This document shows positions 12,802-25,030 of a stretch of DNA of 64,000 nucleotides, one piece after another. The stretch's first letter is position 1. Each line of letters begins with the position of its first letter. This stretch comes from Acanthochromis polyacanthus (lineage: Eukaryota; Chordata; Actinopteri; Pomacentridae). The stretch covers positions 10,552,534 to 10,616,533 of the forward strand of contig NC_067119.1 in assembly GCF_021347895.1 (NCBI RefSeq). The letters are read 5' to 3'. Under the pieces are notes generated by a model. It had not been told where the DNA came from. It did not search any database and saw only the letters and a list, made by a program, of their open reading frames with translations. The position numbers and the translations under genes are program-made.

Positions 12802-14124
12802 ACTGCGGTCAAGCCAGCCGCCTCTCGTTTCTCCGTAGTCAAGCCAGCCGCTCCTACATTTTCAGTGCGCTCTTATCGTCAGCTTACGGTAAATGCACGA
12901 CCGCGCATCAACTATTTCCGATTTAAAAAATAAAGCGCTGCATTCGCAGATGTATTATACAGGGATGTTTTAAGTAACTGACTCAGCTTAACTGTTAACT
13001 ATCGAATTGTACGGCTAATATTTACACTAAATAAATAGCTTGAAGTATAAGAAGCTGAAAACTTGTTTATCTATCTATCTGTCTGTCTGTCTTAAAAATT
13101 GTGAATTCAAATAAAAAGTGATGTGTGTCATCCCAGTGATCTATTAGTGTGATAATAAAATAAACCTCAGTCGAAAAGTCACATGATCTGGACCGAAATG
13201 AGAAGACATGCTGATATTTACATTAAAAAATGTTTAATTTTTGCTTTAAAATCTTTTAAGCCAAACTATTTCTTCTTCTTTGGCGTATGCTGACCAGGTA
13301 AGGTAGCATTGTGATTCTGCATTAGTTTGGGGTCAATACGTCACATGACCTGAGAGCTATTGAGCAAAAAGGCTAATATTTACTGTCAAAAAACTGTTAA
13401 AAATCAATAATGTCCTAAAATCAAATATAAATTGCCGTATGTTGACCATCTTTAGTAGCACTATCATTCTGCATTAGTTTGGGGTCAATAAGTCACATGA
13501 CCTGAGAGCTATTGAGCTAAAATGCTAATATTTACTGTCAAAAAACTGTTAAAAATCAATAAAGACCAGAAATCAAATATCAATTGGCGTATGTTGACCA
13601 TCCTTAGTAGCACTATCATTCTGCATTAGTTTAGGGTCAATAAGTCACATGACCTGAGAGCTATTGAGCTAAAATGCTAATACTTACTGTAAAAAATTAA
13701 TAATAAATTCATTAAGTATCCAAATGGTATAAAAAGTGCTGTGTCTTGATCAGTCTGTTTCATACTATAATCCCAAATAGATTTGGAGTCTTTGGGTCAC
13801 ATGACTTGGTAGCTATTGAGCTAAAATGCTATTACTTACTGTAAAAAATTAATAATAAATTCATAAAGCATTCATATGTAACAAAACCTGGTGTATCTTG
13901 ATCACCTTTTATAGTCCTGTCAATCCTTATTGATTTGGAGTCTCTAGGTCGCATGACCTGGGAGCTATTGAGCCAAAATGCTTATATTTACAGTTAAATA
14001 TCAATATAAAATATGCAAAGTATCCAGATGGAATAAAAAGTGCTGTGTCTTGATCACTCTATGAGATGCTCTAATCCTGCATAGATTTGGTGTCTGTAGG
14101 TCACATGACTTGGGAGCTATTGAG
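12802..14124 (+). repeat. Left inverted arm (1,323 bp)
   Basis: This is the reverse complement of 25031-26202. The outer 120 bp holds two copies of GTCAAGCCAGCCGC about 30 bp apart, a possible subterminal protein-binding repeat. A short TCTA/TCTG microsatellite (13069-13091) is mirrored in the right arm. From about 13180 the arm is a tandem repeat of about 151 bp. The left arm has exactly one more unit than the right, which accounts for the 151-bp length difference. The outer end lies within the emb 5' UTR or core promoter. Confidence 0.88.
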
Positions 14125-14290
14125 CTAAAATACTAATATTTACATATTGAAATTAATTAAAAACTCACTAAAAAAATATTAATAGTCTCCAAAAGCAATA
14201 ATAAAGTCTGTGTAATAAACCAGGTCTAAATCTATTTAGCCAAAAGATCACATGACCTGGGACTTATAGAGCTGTAATGCTCATAATTAC
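13179..14290 (+). repeat. ~151-bp tandem repeat with TCACATGAC core, about 8 units
   Basis: A shared core (TCACATGACCTGAGAGC then TATTGAGCTAAAATGCTAAT and TTACTGT) recurs at about 13179, 13341, 13493, 13644, 13797, 13949, 14101 and 14248, with steps of 147-162 bp. The unit at 14248 lies beyond the inverted arm. Copies at 13493 and 13644 are nearly identical, so they are a recent duplication. TCACATGA is an E-box of the kind bound by MiT/TFE and USF factors; binding here is untested. Confidence 0.85.
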
Positions 14291-14444
14291 AGTATAAAAT
14301 ACATGAAAAATTCACAAAACATATTAATTGTGTCCAAATGTTCATTCAATGTTTCTAAGTGTGACAAAGGATCTATAAACTACGAATCCCTATATTTGAG
14401 TGCCGTAATGTATCATAACATAATGTAACATAACGTCACGTCAG

Positions 14445-14619
14445 GTCTTTGCTCTTCCTTTGTCTGCCTTTTTTCAAACGACCCATCGCACAACTCTGAC
14501 TCCAAATGGTGTTCTGGATATTGAGCAGCACGTGTGTTACGGGCTCAGTCGATTGGATACTTATTTCATTGATAATTATCGGTTAACTTACGTGAGGCAG
14601 AAAAAGGAAGAGCAAAGAC
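14445..14619. repeat. Short segment bounded by 24-bp inverted repeats
   Basis: 14445-14468 and 14596-14619 are inverted copies that match at 23 of 24 positions (left begins GTCTTTGCTCTTCCTT). They enclose 127 bp of unique sequence between the left arm and the tRNA-like array, with no counterpart at the right junction. It may be a nested small element or the remnant of the original element interior. Confidence 0.65.
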
Positions 14620-14630
14620 TGACTCAACCA

Positions 14631-17600
14631 CTCCTATACTCCCTATGCCTATCTCACTCACTCCTATACTCCCTATGCCTATCTCACTCACTCACACCTG
14701 GAATTGAACCCCGGCCTCCCGGGTGCCAGCCAGCCAGCCACTCTATCCACTGAGCTATACTCCCTATGCCTATCTCACTCACTCCGATACTCACTATGCC
14801 TATCTCACTCACTCCTATACTCCCTATGCCTATCTCACTCACTCACACCTGGAATTGAACCCCGGCCTCCCGGGTGCCAGCCAGCCAATCCACTGAGCTA
14901 TACTCCCTATGCCTATCTCACTCACTCCGATACTCACTATGCCTATCTCACTCGCACCTGGAATCAAACCCCGGCCTCCCGGGTGCCAGCCAGCCACTCA
15001 ACCCATTGAGCTATCCTCCCTATGCCTATCTCACTCACTCCTATACTCCCGATGCTTATCTCACTCATTCCTATACTCCCTATGCCTATCTCACTCACCC
15101 ATTGAGCTATCCTCCCTATGCCTATCTCACTCACTCACACCTGAAATCAAACCCCGGCCTCCTGGGTGCCAGCCAGCCACTCTACCCACTGAGCTATACT
15201 CCCTCTGCCTATCTCACTCACTCCTATACCTATACTCCCTATGCCTATGTCGGTCACACCTGGAATCCAACCCCGGACTCCCAGGTGCCAGCCAGCCTCT
15301 CTACCCATTGAGCTCTACTCCCTATGCCTATCTCACTCACTCCTATACTCATCTCTCTCACTCACTCACTCCTATAGTCCATATGCCTATCTCACTCACT
15401 CACTCCTATACTCCCTATGCCTGTCTTGCTCACACCTGGAATCGAACCCCAGCCTCCCGGGTGCCAGCCAGCCACTCTACCCACTGAGCTATACTCCCTA
15501 TGCCTATCTCACTCACTCCGATACTCATTTCACTCATTCACTCCTATACTCCCAATGCCTATCTCACTCAATCACTCCTATACTCCCTATGCCTATGTCG
15601 GTCACACCTGGAATCCAACCCCGGACTCCCAGGTGCCAGCCAGCCTCTCTACCCATTGAGCTCCACTCCCTATGCCTATCTCACTCACTCCTATACTCCC
15701 GATGCTTATCTCACTCATTCCTATACTCCCTATGCCTATCTCACTCACCCATTGAGCTATCCTCCCTATGCCTATCTCACTCACTCACACCTGAAATCAA
15801 ACCCCGGCCTCCTGGGTGCCAGCCAGCCACTCTACCCACTGAGCTATACTCCCTCTGCTATCTCACTCACTCCTATACCTATACTCCCTATGCCTATGTC
15901 GGTCACACCTGGAATCCAACCCCGGACTCCCAGGTGCCAGCCAGCCTCTCTACCCATTGAGCTCTACTCCCTATGCCTATCTCACTCACTCCTATACTCA
16001 TCTCTCTCACTCACTCACTCCTATAGTCCATATGCCTATCTCACTCACTCACTCCTATACTCCCTATGCTTGTCTTGCTCACACCTGGAATCGAACCCCA
16101 GCCTCCCGGGTGCCAGCCAGCCACTCTACCCACTGAGCTATACTCCCTATGCCTATCTCACTCACTCCGATACTCATTTCACTCATTCACTCCTATACTC
16201 CCAATGCCTATCTCACTCAATCACTCCTATACTCCCTATGCCTATGTCGGTCACACCTGGAATCCAACCCCGGACTCCCAGGTGCCAGCCAGCCTCTCTA
16301 CCCATTGAGCTCCACTCCCTATGCCTATCTCACTCACTCCTATACTCATCTCTCTCACTCACTCCTATAGTCCATATGCCTATCTCACTCACTCACTCCT
16401 ATACTCCCTATGCCTGTCTCACTCACACCTGGAATCGAACCCCGGCCTCCCGGGTGCCAGCCAGCCTCTCTACCCACGAAGCGATACTCCCTATGCCTAT
16501 CTCACTCACTCACTCCAACACTCATCTCACTCACTCACTCCAACACTCATCTCACTCACTCACTCCTATACTCCCTATGCCTGTCTCACTCACACCTGGA
16601 ATCGAACCCGGCCTCCCGGGTGCCAGCCAGCCTCTCTACCCACGAAGCGATACTCCCTATGCCTATCTCACTCACTCACTCCTATACTCCCTATGCCTAT
16701 CTCACTCACACCTGGAATTGAACCCCTGCCTCCCGGGTGCCAGCCAGCCACTCTACCCACTGAGCTATATTGCCGATGGCTATCTCACTCACCCACTGAG
16801 CTATACTCCCGATGCCTATCTCAATCACTCCTGGAATCGAACCCCGGCCTCTCAGGTGCCAGCCAGCCACTCGACCCACTGAGCGATACTCTGTCTGCCT
16901 ATCTCACTCACTCCTATACTCACGATGCCGATCTCACTCACTCACACCTGGAATCGAACCCCGGCCTCCCGGGTGCCAGCCAGCCACTCTATCCACTGAG
17001 CTTTACTCCCTATGCCTATCTCACTCACCCACTGAGCTCTACTCCCTATGCCCATCTCACTCACTCACTCCTATTCTCCCTATGCCTATCTTATTCACTC
17101 ACTTACTCACACCTGGAATCGAACCCCGGCCTCCCGGGTGCCAGCCAGCCACTCTTCCACTGAGCTATACTGCCGATGCTTATCTCACTCATTCCTATAC
17201 TCCCTATGCCTATCTCACTCACCCACTGAGCTATACTCTCGATGTTTATCTCACTCGCTCCTGGAATCGAACCCCGGCCTCCCGGGTGCCAGCCAGCCAC
17301 TCTACCCATTGAGGTATACTCCCTATGCCTATCTCACTCACCCACTGAGCTCTACTCCCTATGCCCATCTCACTCACTCACTCCTATTCTCCCTATGCCT
17401 ATCTTATTCACTCACTTACTCACACCTGGAATCGAACCCCGGCCTCCCGGGTGCCAGCCAGCCACTCTTCCCACTGAGCTATACTGCCGATGCTTATCTC
17501 ACTCATTCCTATACTCCCTATGCCTATCTCACTCACCCACTGAGCTATACTCCCTATGCCTATCTCACTCACTCAAACCTGGAATCGAACCCCGGCCTTC

Positions 17601-20600
17601 CGGGAGCCAGCCAGCCACACTTCCCACTGAGCTATACTCCCTATGCCCATCTCACTCACTCACTGAGCTATACTCCCTATGCCTATCTCACTCACCCACT
17701 GAGCTATACTCTCGATGTTTATCTCACTCACATCTGGAATTGAACCCTGGCCTCCCGGGTGCCAGCCAGCCACTCCACCCACTGAGCTACACTGCCTATG
17801 CCTATCTCACTCACGGAATCGAACCCCGGCCTCTCGGGTGCCAGCCAGCCACTCTTCCCATTGAGCTGTCCTCCCTATGCCTATCTCACTCACTCCTATA
17901 CTCACTATGCCTATCTGACTCACTCACTCACTCACTCCTATTCTCCCAATCTCACTCACTTCTATACTCTCTCTGCCTTTCTCACTCAATCACTCCTGGA
18001 ATCGAACCCCGGCCTCCCGGGTGCCAGCCAGCCACTCTACCCCCTGAGCTATACTCCCTATGCCTATCTCACTCACTCACTCCTATCCTCACTATGCCTA
18101 TCTGACTCACTCACTCACTCAATCCTATCCTCCCTATCTCACTCACTCCTATACTCTCTCTGCCTATACTCATCTCACTCATTGACTCCTATACTCCCAA
18201 TGCCTATCTCACTCACTCACTTTTATACTCCCTATGCCTATCTCACTCACACCTGGAATCCAACCCCGGACTCCCGGGTGCCAGCCAGCCACTCTCCCCA
18301 CTGAGCGATACTGCCTATGCCTATCTCACTCACATATTCCCTATGCCTATCTCACGCACCCCTATACTCATCTCACTCACTGCTATAGTCCCTATGCCTA
18401 TCTCACTCACTCACACCTATACTCCCCATGCCTTTCCAACTCACACCTGGAATCGAACCCCAGTCTCCCGGTGCCAGCCAGCCAGCCAGCCACTCTACCC
18501 ATTGAGGTATACTCCCTATGCCTATCTCACTCACCCACTTAGCTCTACTCCCTATGCCCATCTCACTCACTCACTCCTATTCTCCCTATGCCTATCTTAT
18601 TCACTCACTTACTCACACCTGGAATCGAACCCCGGCCTCCCGGGTGCCAGCCAGCCACACTTCCCACTGAGCTATACTCCCTATGCCCATCTCACTCACT
18701 CACTCACTGAGCTATACTCCCTATGCCGATCTCACGCACTCCTATACTCACCACACTCCCTCCTATAGTCCCTATGCCTATCTCACTCACCCACTGAGCT
18801 CTACTCCCTATGCCTATCTCACTTACTCACATCTGGAATTGAACCCTGGCCTCCCGGGTGCCAGCCAGCCACTCCACCCACTGAGCTCTACTCCCTATGC
18901 CTATCTCACTCACTCCTATACTCACTATGCCTATCTGACTCACTCACTCACTCCTATTCTCCCAATCTCACTCACTTCTATACTCCCTATGCCTATCTCA
19001 CTCACTCACTCCTGGAATCGAACCCCGGCCTCCCGGATGCCAGCCAGCCACTCTACCCCCTGAGCTATACTCCCTATGCCTATCTCACTCACTCACTCAC
19101 TGAGCTATACTCCCTATGCCGATCTCACGCACTCCTATACTCACCACACTCCCTCCTATAGTCCCTATGCCTATCTCACTCACCCACTGAGCTCTACTCC
19201 CTATGCCTATCTCACTCACTCCTATACTCACTATGCCTATCTGACTCACTCACTCACTCCTATTCTCCCAATCTCACTCACTTCTATACTCCCTATGCCT
19301 ATCTCACTCACTCCTATCCTCACTATGCCTATCTGACTCACTCACTCAATCCTATCCTCCCTATCTCACTCACTCCTATACTCTCTCTGCCTATACTCAT
19401 CTCACTCATTGACTCCTATACTCCCAATGCCTATCTCACTCACTCACTTTTATACTCCCTATGCCTATCTCACTCACACCTGGAATCCAACCCCGGACTC
19501 CCGGGTGCCAGCCAGCCACTCTCCCCACTGAGCGATACTGCCTATGCCTATCTCACTCACATATTCCCTATGCCTATCTCACGCACTCCTATACTCATCT
19601 CACTCACTGCTATAGTCCCTATGCCTATCTCACTCACTCACACCTATACTCCCCATGCCTTTCTAACTCACACCTGGAATCGAACCCCAGTCTCCCGGGT
19701 GGCAGCCAGCCTCTCTACCCACTGAGCTATACTCCCTCTGCCTATCTCACTCACTCACTCCTATACCTATACTCCCTATGCCGATCTCACTCACTGACAC
19801 CTGTAATCGAACCCTGGCCTCCCGGGTGGCAGCCAGCCTCTCTACCCACTGAGCTATACTCCCTCTGCCTATCTCACTCACTCACTCCTATACCTATACT
19901 CCCTATGCCGATCTCACTCACTGACACCTGTAATCGAACCCTGGCCTCCCGGGTGCCAGCCAGCCACTCTACCCACTGAGCTATACTGCCTATGCCTATC
20001 TCACTCACCCACTGAGCTATACTCCCGACGCCTATCTCAATCACTCCTGGAATCGAACCCTGGCCTCTCGGGTGCCAGCCAGCCACTCTACCCATTGAGC
20101 TATACTCCCTATGCCCATCTCACTCACTCACTCCTATACTCCCTATGCCTATCTTACTCACACCTGGAATTGAACCCCTGCCTCCCGGGTGCCAGCCAGC
20201 CACTCTACCCATTGAGCTATAGTCCCGATGCCTATCTCACTCACCCACTGAGCTCTACTCCCTATGCCTATCTCACTCACTCACACCTGAAATCGAACCC
20301 CGGCCTCCTGGGTGCCAGCCAGCCACTCTACCCACTGAGCTATACTCCCTCTGCCTATCTCACTCACTCCTATACTCATCTCTCTCACTCACTCACTCCT
20401 ATAGTCCATATGCCTATCTCACTCACTCACTCCTATACTCCCTATGCCTGTCTTGCTCACACCTGGAATCGAACCCCGGCCTCCCGGGTGCCAGCCAGCC
20501 ACTCTACCCACTGAGCTATACTCTCTCTGCCTATCTCAGTCACTCATTCCTATACTCACTATGCCTATCTCACTCACTCACACCTGGAATTGAACCCCTG

Positions 20601-23600
20601 CCTCCCGGGTGCCAGCCAGCCTCTCTACCCATTGAGCTCTACTCCCTATGCCCATCTCACTCACTCACTCCTATACTCCCTATGCCTATCTTACTCACAC
20701 CTGGAATTGAACCCCTGCCTCCCGGGTGCCAGCCAGCCACTCTACCCATTGAGCTATAGTCCCGATGCCTATCTCACTCACCCACTGAGCTCTACTCCCT
20801 ATGCCTATCTCACTTACTCACATCTGGAATTGAACCCTGGCCTCCCGGGTGCCAGCCAGCCACTCCACCCACTGAGCTACACTGCCTATGCCTATCTCAC
20901 TCACGGAATCGAACCCCGGCCTCTCGGGTGCCAGCCAGCCACTCTACCCCCTGAGCTATACTCCCTATGCCTATCTCACTCACTCCTATACTCACTATGC
21001 CTATCTGACTCACTCACTCACTCCTATTCTCCCAATCTCACTCACTTCTATACTCCCTATGCCTATCTCACTCACTCACTCCTGGAATCGAACCCCGGCC
21101 TCCCGGGTGCCAGCCAGCCACTCTACCCCCTGAGCTATACTCCCTATGCCTATCTCACTCACTCACTCACTGAGCTATACTCCCTATGCCGATCTCACGC
21201 ACTCCTATACTCACCACACTCCCTCCTATAGTCCCTATGCCTATCTCACTCACCCACTGAGCTCTACTCCCTATGCCTATCTCACTTACTCACATCTGGA
21301 ATTGAACCCTGGCCTCCCGGGTGCCAGCCAGCCACTCCACCCACTGAGCTACACTGCCTATGCCTATCTCACTCACGGAATCGAACCCCGGCCTCTCGGG
21401 TGCCAGCCAGCCACTCTACCCCCTGAGCTATACTCCCTATGCCTATCTCACTCACTCCTATACTCACTATGCCTATCTGACTCACTCACTCACTCCTATT
21501 CTCCCAATCTCACTCACTTCTATACTCCCTATGCCTATCTCACTCACTCCTATCCTCACTATGCCTATCTGACTCACTCAATCCTATCCTCCCTATCTCA
21601 CTCACTCCTATACTCTCTCTGCCTATACTCATCTCACTCATTGACTCCTATACTCCCAATGCCTATCTCACTCACTCACTTTTATACTCCCTATGCCTAT
21701 CTCACTCACACCTGGAATCCAACCCCGGACTCCCGGGTGCCAGCCAGCCACTCTCCCCACTGAGCGATACTGCCTATGCCTATCTCACTCACATATTCCC
21801 TATGCCTATCTCACGCACTCCTATACTCATCTCACTCACTGCTATAGTCCCTATGCCTATCTCACTCACTCACACCTATACTCCCCATGCCTTTCTAACT
21901 CACACCTGGAATCGAACCCCAGTCTCCCGGGTGGCAGCCAGCCTCTCTACCCACTGAGCTATACTCCCTCTGCCTATCTCACTCACTCACTCCTGTAATC
22001 GAACCCTGGCCTCCCGGGTGGCAGCCAGCCTCTCTACCCACTGAGCTATACTCCCTCTGCCTATCTCACTCACTCACTCACTCACTCCTATACCTATACT
22101 CCCTATGCCGATCTCACTCACTGACACCTGTAATCGAACCCTGGCCTCCCGGGTGCCAGCCAGCCACTCTACCCACTGAGCTATACTGCCTATGCCTATC
22201 TCACTCACCCACTGAGCTATACTCCCGACGCCTATCTCAATCACTCCTGGAATCGAACCCTGGCCTCTCGGGTGCCAGCCAGCCACTCTACCCATTGAGC
22301 TATACTCCCTATGCCCATCTCACTCACTCACTCCTATACTCCCTATGCCTATCTTACTCACACCTGGAATTGAACCCCTGCCTCCCGGGTGCCAGCCAGC
22401 CACTCTACCCATTGAGCTATAGTCCCGATGCCTATCTCACTCACCCACTGAGCTCTACTCCCTATGCCTATCTCACTCACTCACACCTGAAATCGAACCC
22501 CGGCCTCCCGGGTGCCAGCCAGCCACTCTACCCACTGAGCTATACTCTCTCTGCCTATCTCACTCACTCATTCCTATACTCACTATGCCTATCTCACTCA
22601 CTCACACCTGGAATTGAACCCCTGCCTCCCGGGTGCCAGCCAGCCTCTCTACCCATTGAGCTCTACTCCCTATGCCTATCTCACTCACTCCTAGACTCAT
22701 CTCTCTCACTCACTCCTATAGTCCATATGCCTATCTCACTCACTCACTCCTATGCCTGTCTCACTCACTCACTCCTATACTCCCTATGCCTGTCTCACTC
22801 ACACCTGGAATCGAACCCCGGCCTCCCCGGTGCCAGCCAGCCACTCTACCCACGAAGCGATACTCCCTATGCCTATCTCACTCACTCACTCCAACACTCA
22901 TCTCACTCATTCACTCCTATACTCCCGATGCCTATCTCACTCACACCTGGAATCCAACCCCTGACTCCCGGGTGCCAGCCAGCCACTCAACCCACTGAGC
23001 TATACTCCCTATGCTTATCTCACTCATTCCTATACTCCCTATGCCTGTCACACTCACTCCTATACTCCCTATCCCACTCACTCACTCACTGACACCTGGA
23101 ATCGAACCCCGGCCTCCCGGGTGCCAGCCAGCCACTCTATCCACTGAGCTCTACTCCCTATGCCTATCTCACTCACACCTGGAATTGAACCCCTGCCTCC
23201 CGGGTGCCAGCCAGCCACTCTACCCACTGAGCTATATTGCCAATGGCTATCTCACTCACTCAAACCTGGAATCGAACCCCGGCCTCTCAGGTGCAAGCCA
23301 GCCAGCCACTCTACCCATTGAGCTATCCTCCCTATGCCTATCTCACTCACTCCTATACTCACTATGCCTATCTCACTCACTCACACCTGGAATCGAACCC
23401 CCGTCTCCTGGGTGCCAGCCAGCCACTCGACCCACTGAGCTATATTCCCTATGCCTATCTCACTCACTCACTCCAACACTCATTCACTCCGATACTCCCT
23501 ATGCCTATCTCACTCACTCCTATACTCATCTCTCTCACATAGTCCATATGCCTATCTCACTCACACCTGGAATCGAACCCCGGCCTCCCGGGTGCCAGCC

Positions 23601-25022
23601 AGCCACTCTATCCACTGAGCTCTACTCCCTATGCCTATCTCACTCACTCCTCTACTCATCTCTCTCACTCACTCCTGTACTCCCTATGCCTGTCTCACTC
23701 ACTCACTCCTGTACTCCCTATGCCTGTCTCACTCACTCACTCCTGTACTCCCTATGCCTGTCTCACTCACACCTGGAATCGAACCCAGGCCTCCCGGGTG
23801 CCAGCCAGCCACTCTATCCACTGAGCTCTACTCCCTATCTCACTCACTCACTCCTATACTCCCTGTGCCTATGTCGGTCACACCTGGAATCCAACCCCGG
23901 ACTCCCAGGTGCCAGCCAGCCTCTCTACCCATTGAGCTCTACTCCCTATGCCTATCTCACTCACTCCTCTACTCATCTCTCTCACTCACTCCTATAGTCC
24001 ATATGCCTATCTCACTCACTCACTCCTGTACTCCCTATGCCTGTCTCACTCACTCCTGTACTCCCTATGCCTGTCTCAATCACTCCTGGAATCAAACCCC
24101 GGCCTCTCAGGTGCCAGCCAGCCACTCTACCCATTGAGCTATCCTCCCTATGCCTATCTCACTCACTCCTATACTCACTATGCCTATCTCACTCACTCAC
24201 ACCTGGAATCGAACCCCGGTCTCCTGGGTGCCAGCCAGCCACTCTACCCACTGAGCTATACTCTCTCTGCCTATCTCACTCACCCTGGAATCGAACCCCG
24301 GACTCCCGGGTGCCAGCCAGCCACTATATCCACTGAGATATACTCCCTATGCCTTCCTCACTCACTCCTATACTCCTTATGCCTATTTCACTCACACCTG
24401 GAATTGAACCCCTGCCTCCCGGGTGCCAGCCAGCCACTCTACCCATTGAGCTATACTTCCTATGCCCATCTCACTCACTCACTCACTCACTGAGCTATAC
24501 TCCCTATGCCCATCTCACTCACTCACTCACTCACTGAGCTATACTCCCTATGCCTATCTCACGCACTCCTATACTCATCTCACTCCCTCCTATAGTCCCT
24601 ATGCCTATCTCACTCACCCACTGAGCTATACTCCCGATGCCTATCTCACTCACACCTAGAATCGAACCCCGGCCTCCTGGGTGCCAGCCAGCCACTCTAC
24701 CCATTGAGCTATCCTCCCTATGCCTGTCTCACTCACTCACTCACTCCTATATTCATCTCAGTCACTCCTATAGTCCCTATGCCTATCTCACTCACTCACA
24801 CCTTTACTCCCTATGCCTATCTTACTCACACCTGGAATCGAACCACAGTCTCCCGGGTGGCAGCCAGCCACTCTACCCACTGAGCTATACTCCCTATGCC
24901 TATCTCACTCATTCACTCCTATACTCCCTATGCCTATCTCACTCACTCACTCACTCACTCCCATACTCCCTGTGCCTATCTCACTCACACACACCTGGAA
25001 TCGAACCCCGGCCTCCCGGGGA
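14631..25022 (-). repeat. 10.4-kb array of ~65 tRNA-like units and minisatellite
   Basis: Two modules alternate. One is a roughly 65-bp unit that reads, on the minus strand, TATAGCTCAGTGGGTAGAG, then a GC-rich middle, then GGTTCGATTCCAGGTG. The other is a short minisatellite whose plus strand reads CTATACTCCCTATGCCTATC followed by TCACTCAC repeats. The minus-strand modules match the Pol III A box (TAGCTCAGTGG, e.g. 17471-17481) and B box (GGTTCGATTCC, e.g. 17428-17438). I count about 65 B-box modules, mean spacing about 155 bp. The T-arm stem is poorly paired, so these are tRNA-derived rather than functional tRNAs. No run of four A was seen on the plus strand, so there is no internal Pol III terminator for minus-strand transcripts; the first T5 is at 14605-14601, just past the array edge. 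Confidence 0.85.
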
Positions 25023-25030
25023 CTTGGGAC

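Noticed and set aside
14631..25022. A cluster of real tRNA genes
   Set aside because: A and B boxes are present, but the T stem is mispaired, no acceptor stem can be formed and the spacing is a satellite pattern. These are tRNA-derived repeats, not functional tRNAs.
14631..25022. CRISPR array
   Set aside because: The repeats are interspersed with repeated rather than unique spacers, in vertebrate nuclear DNA, with no cas genes.
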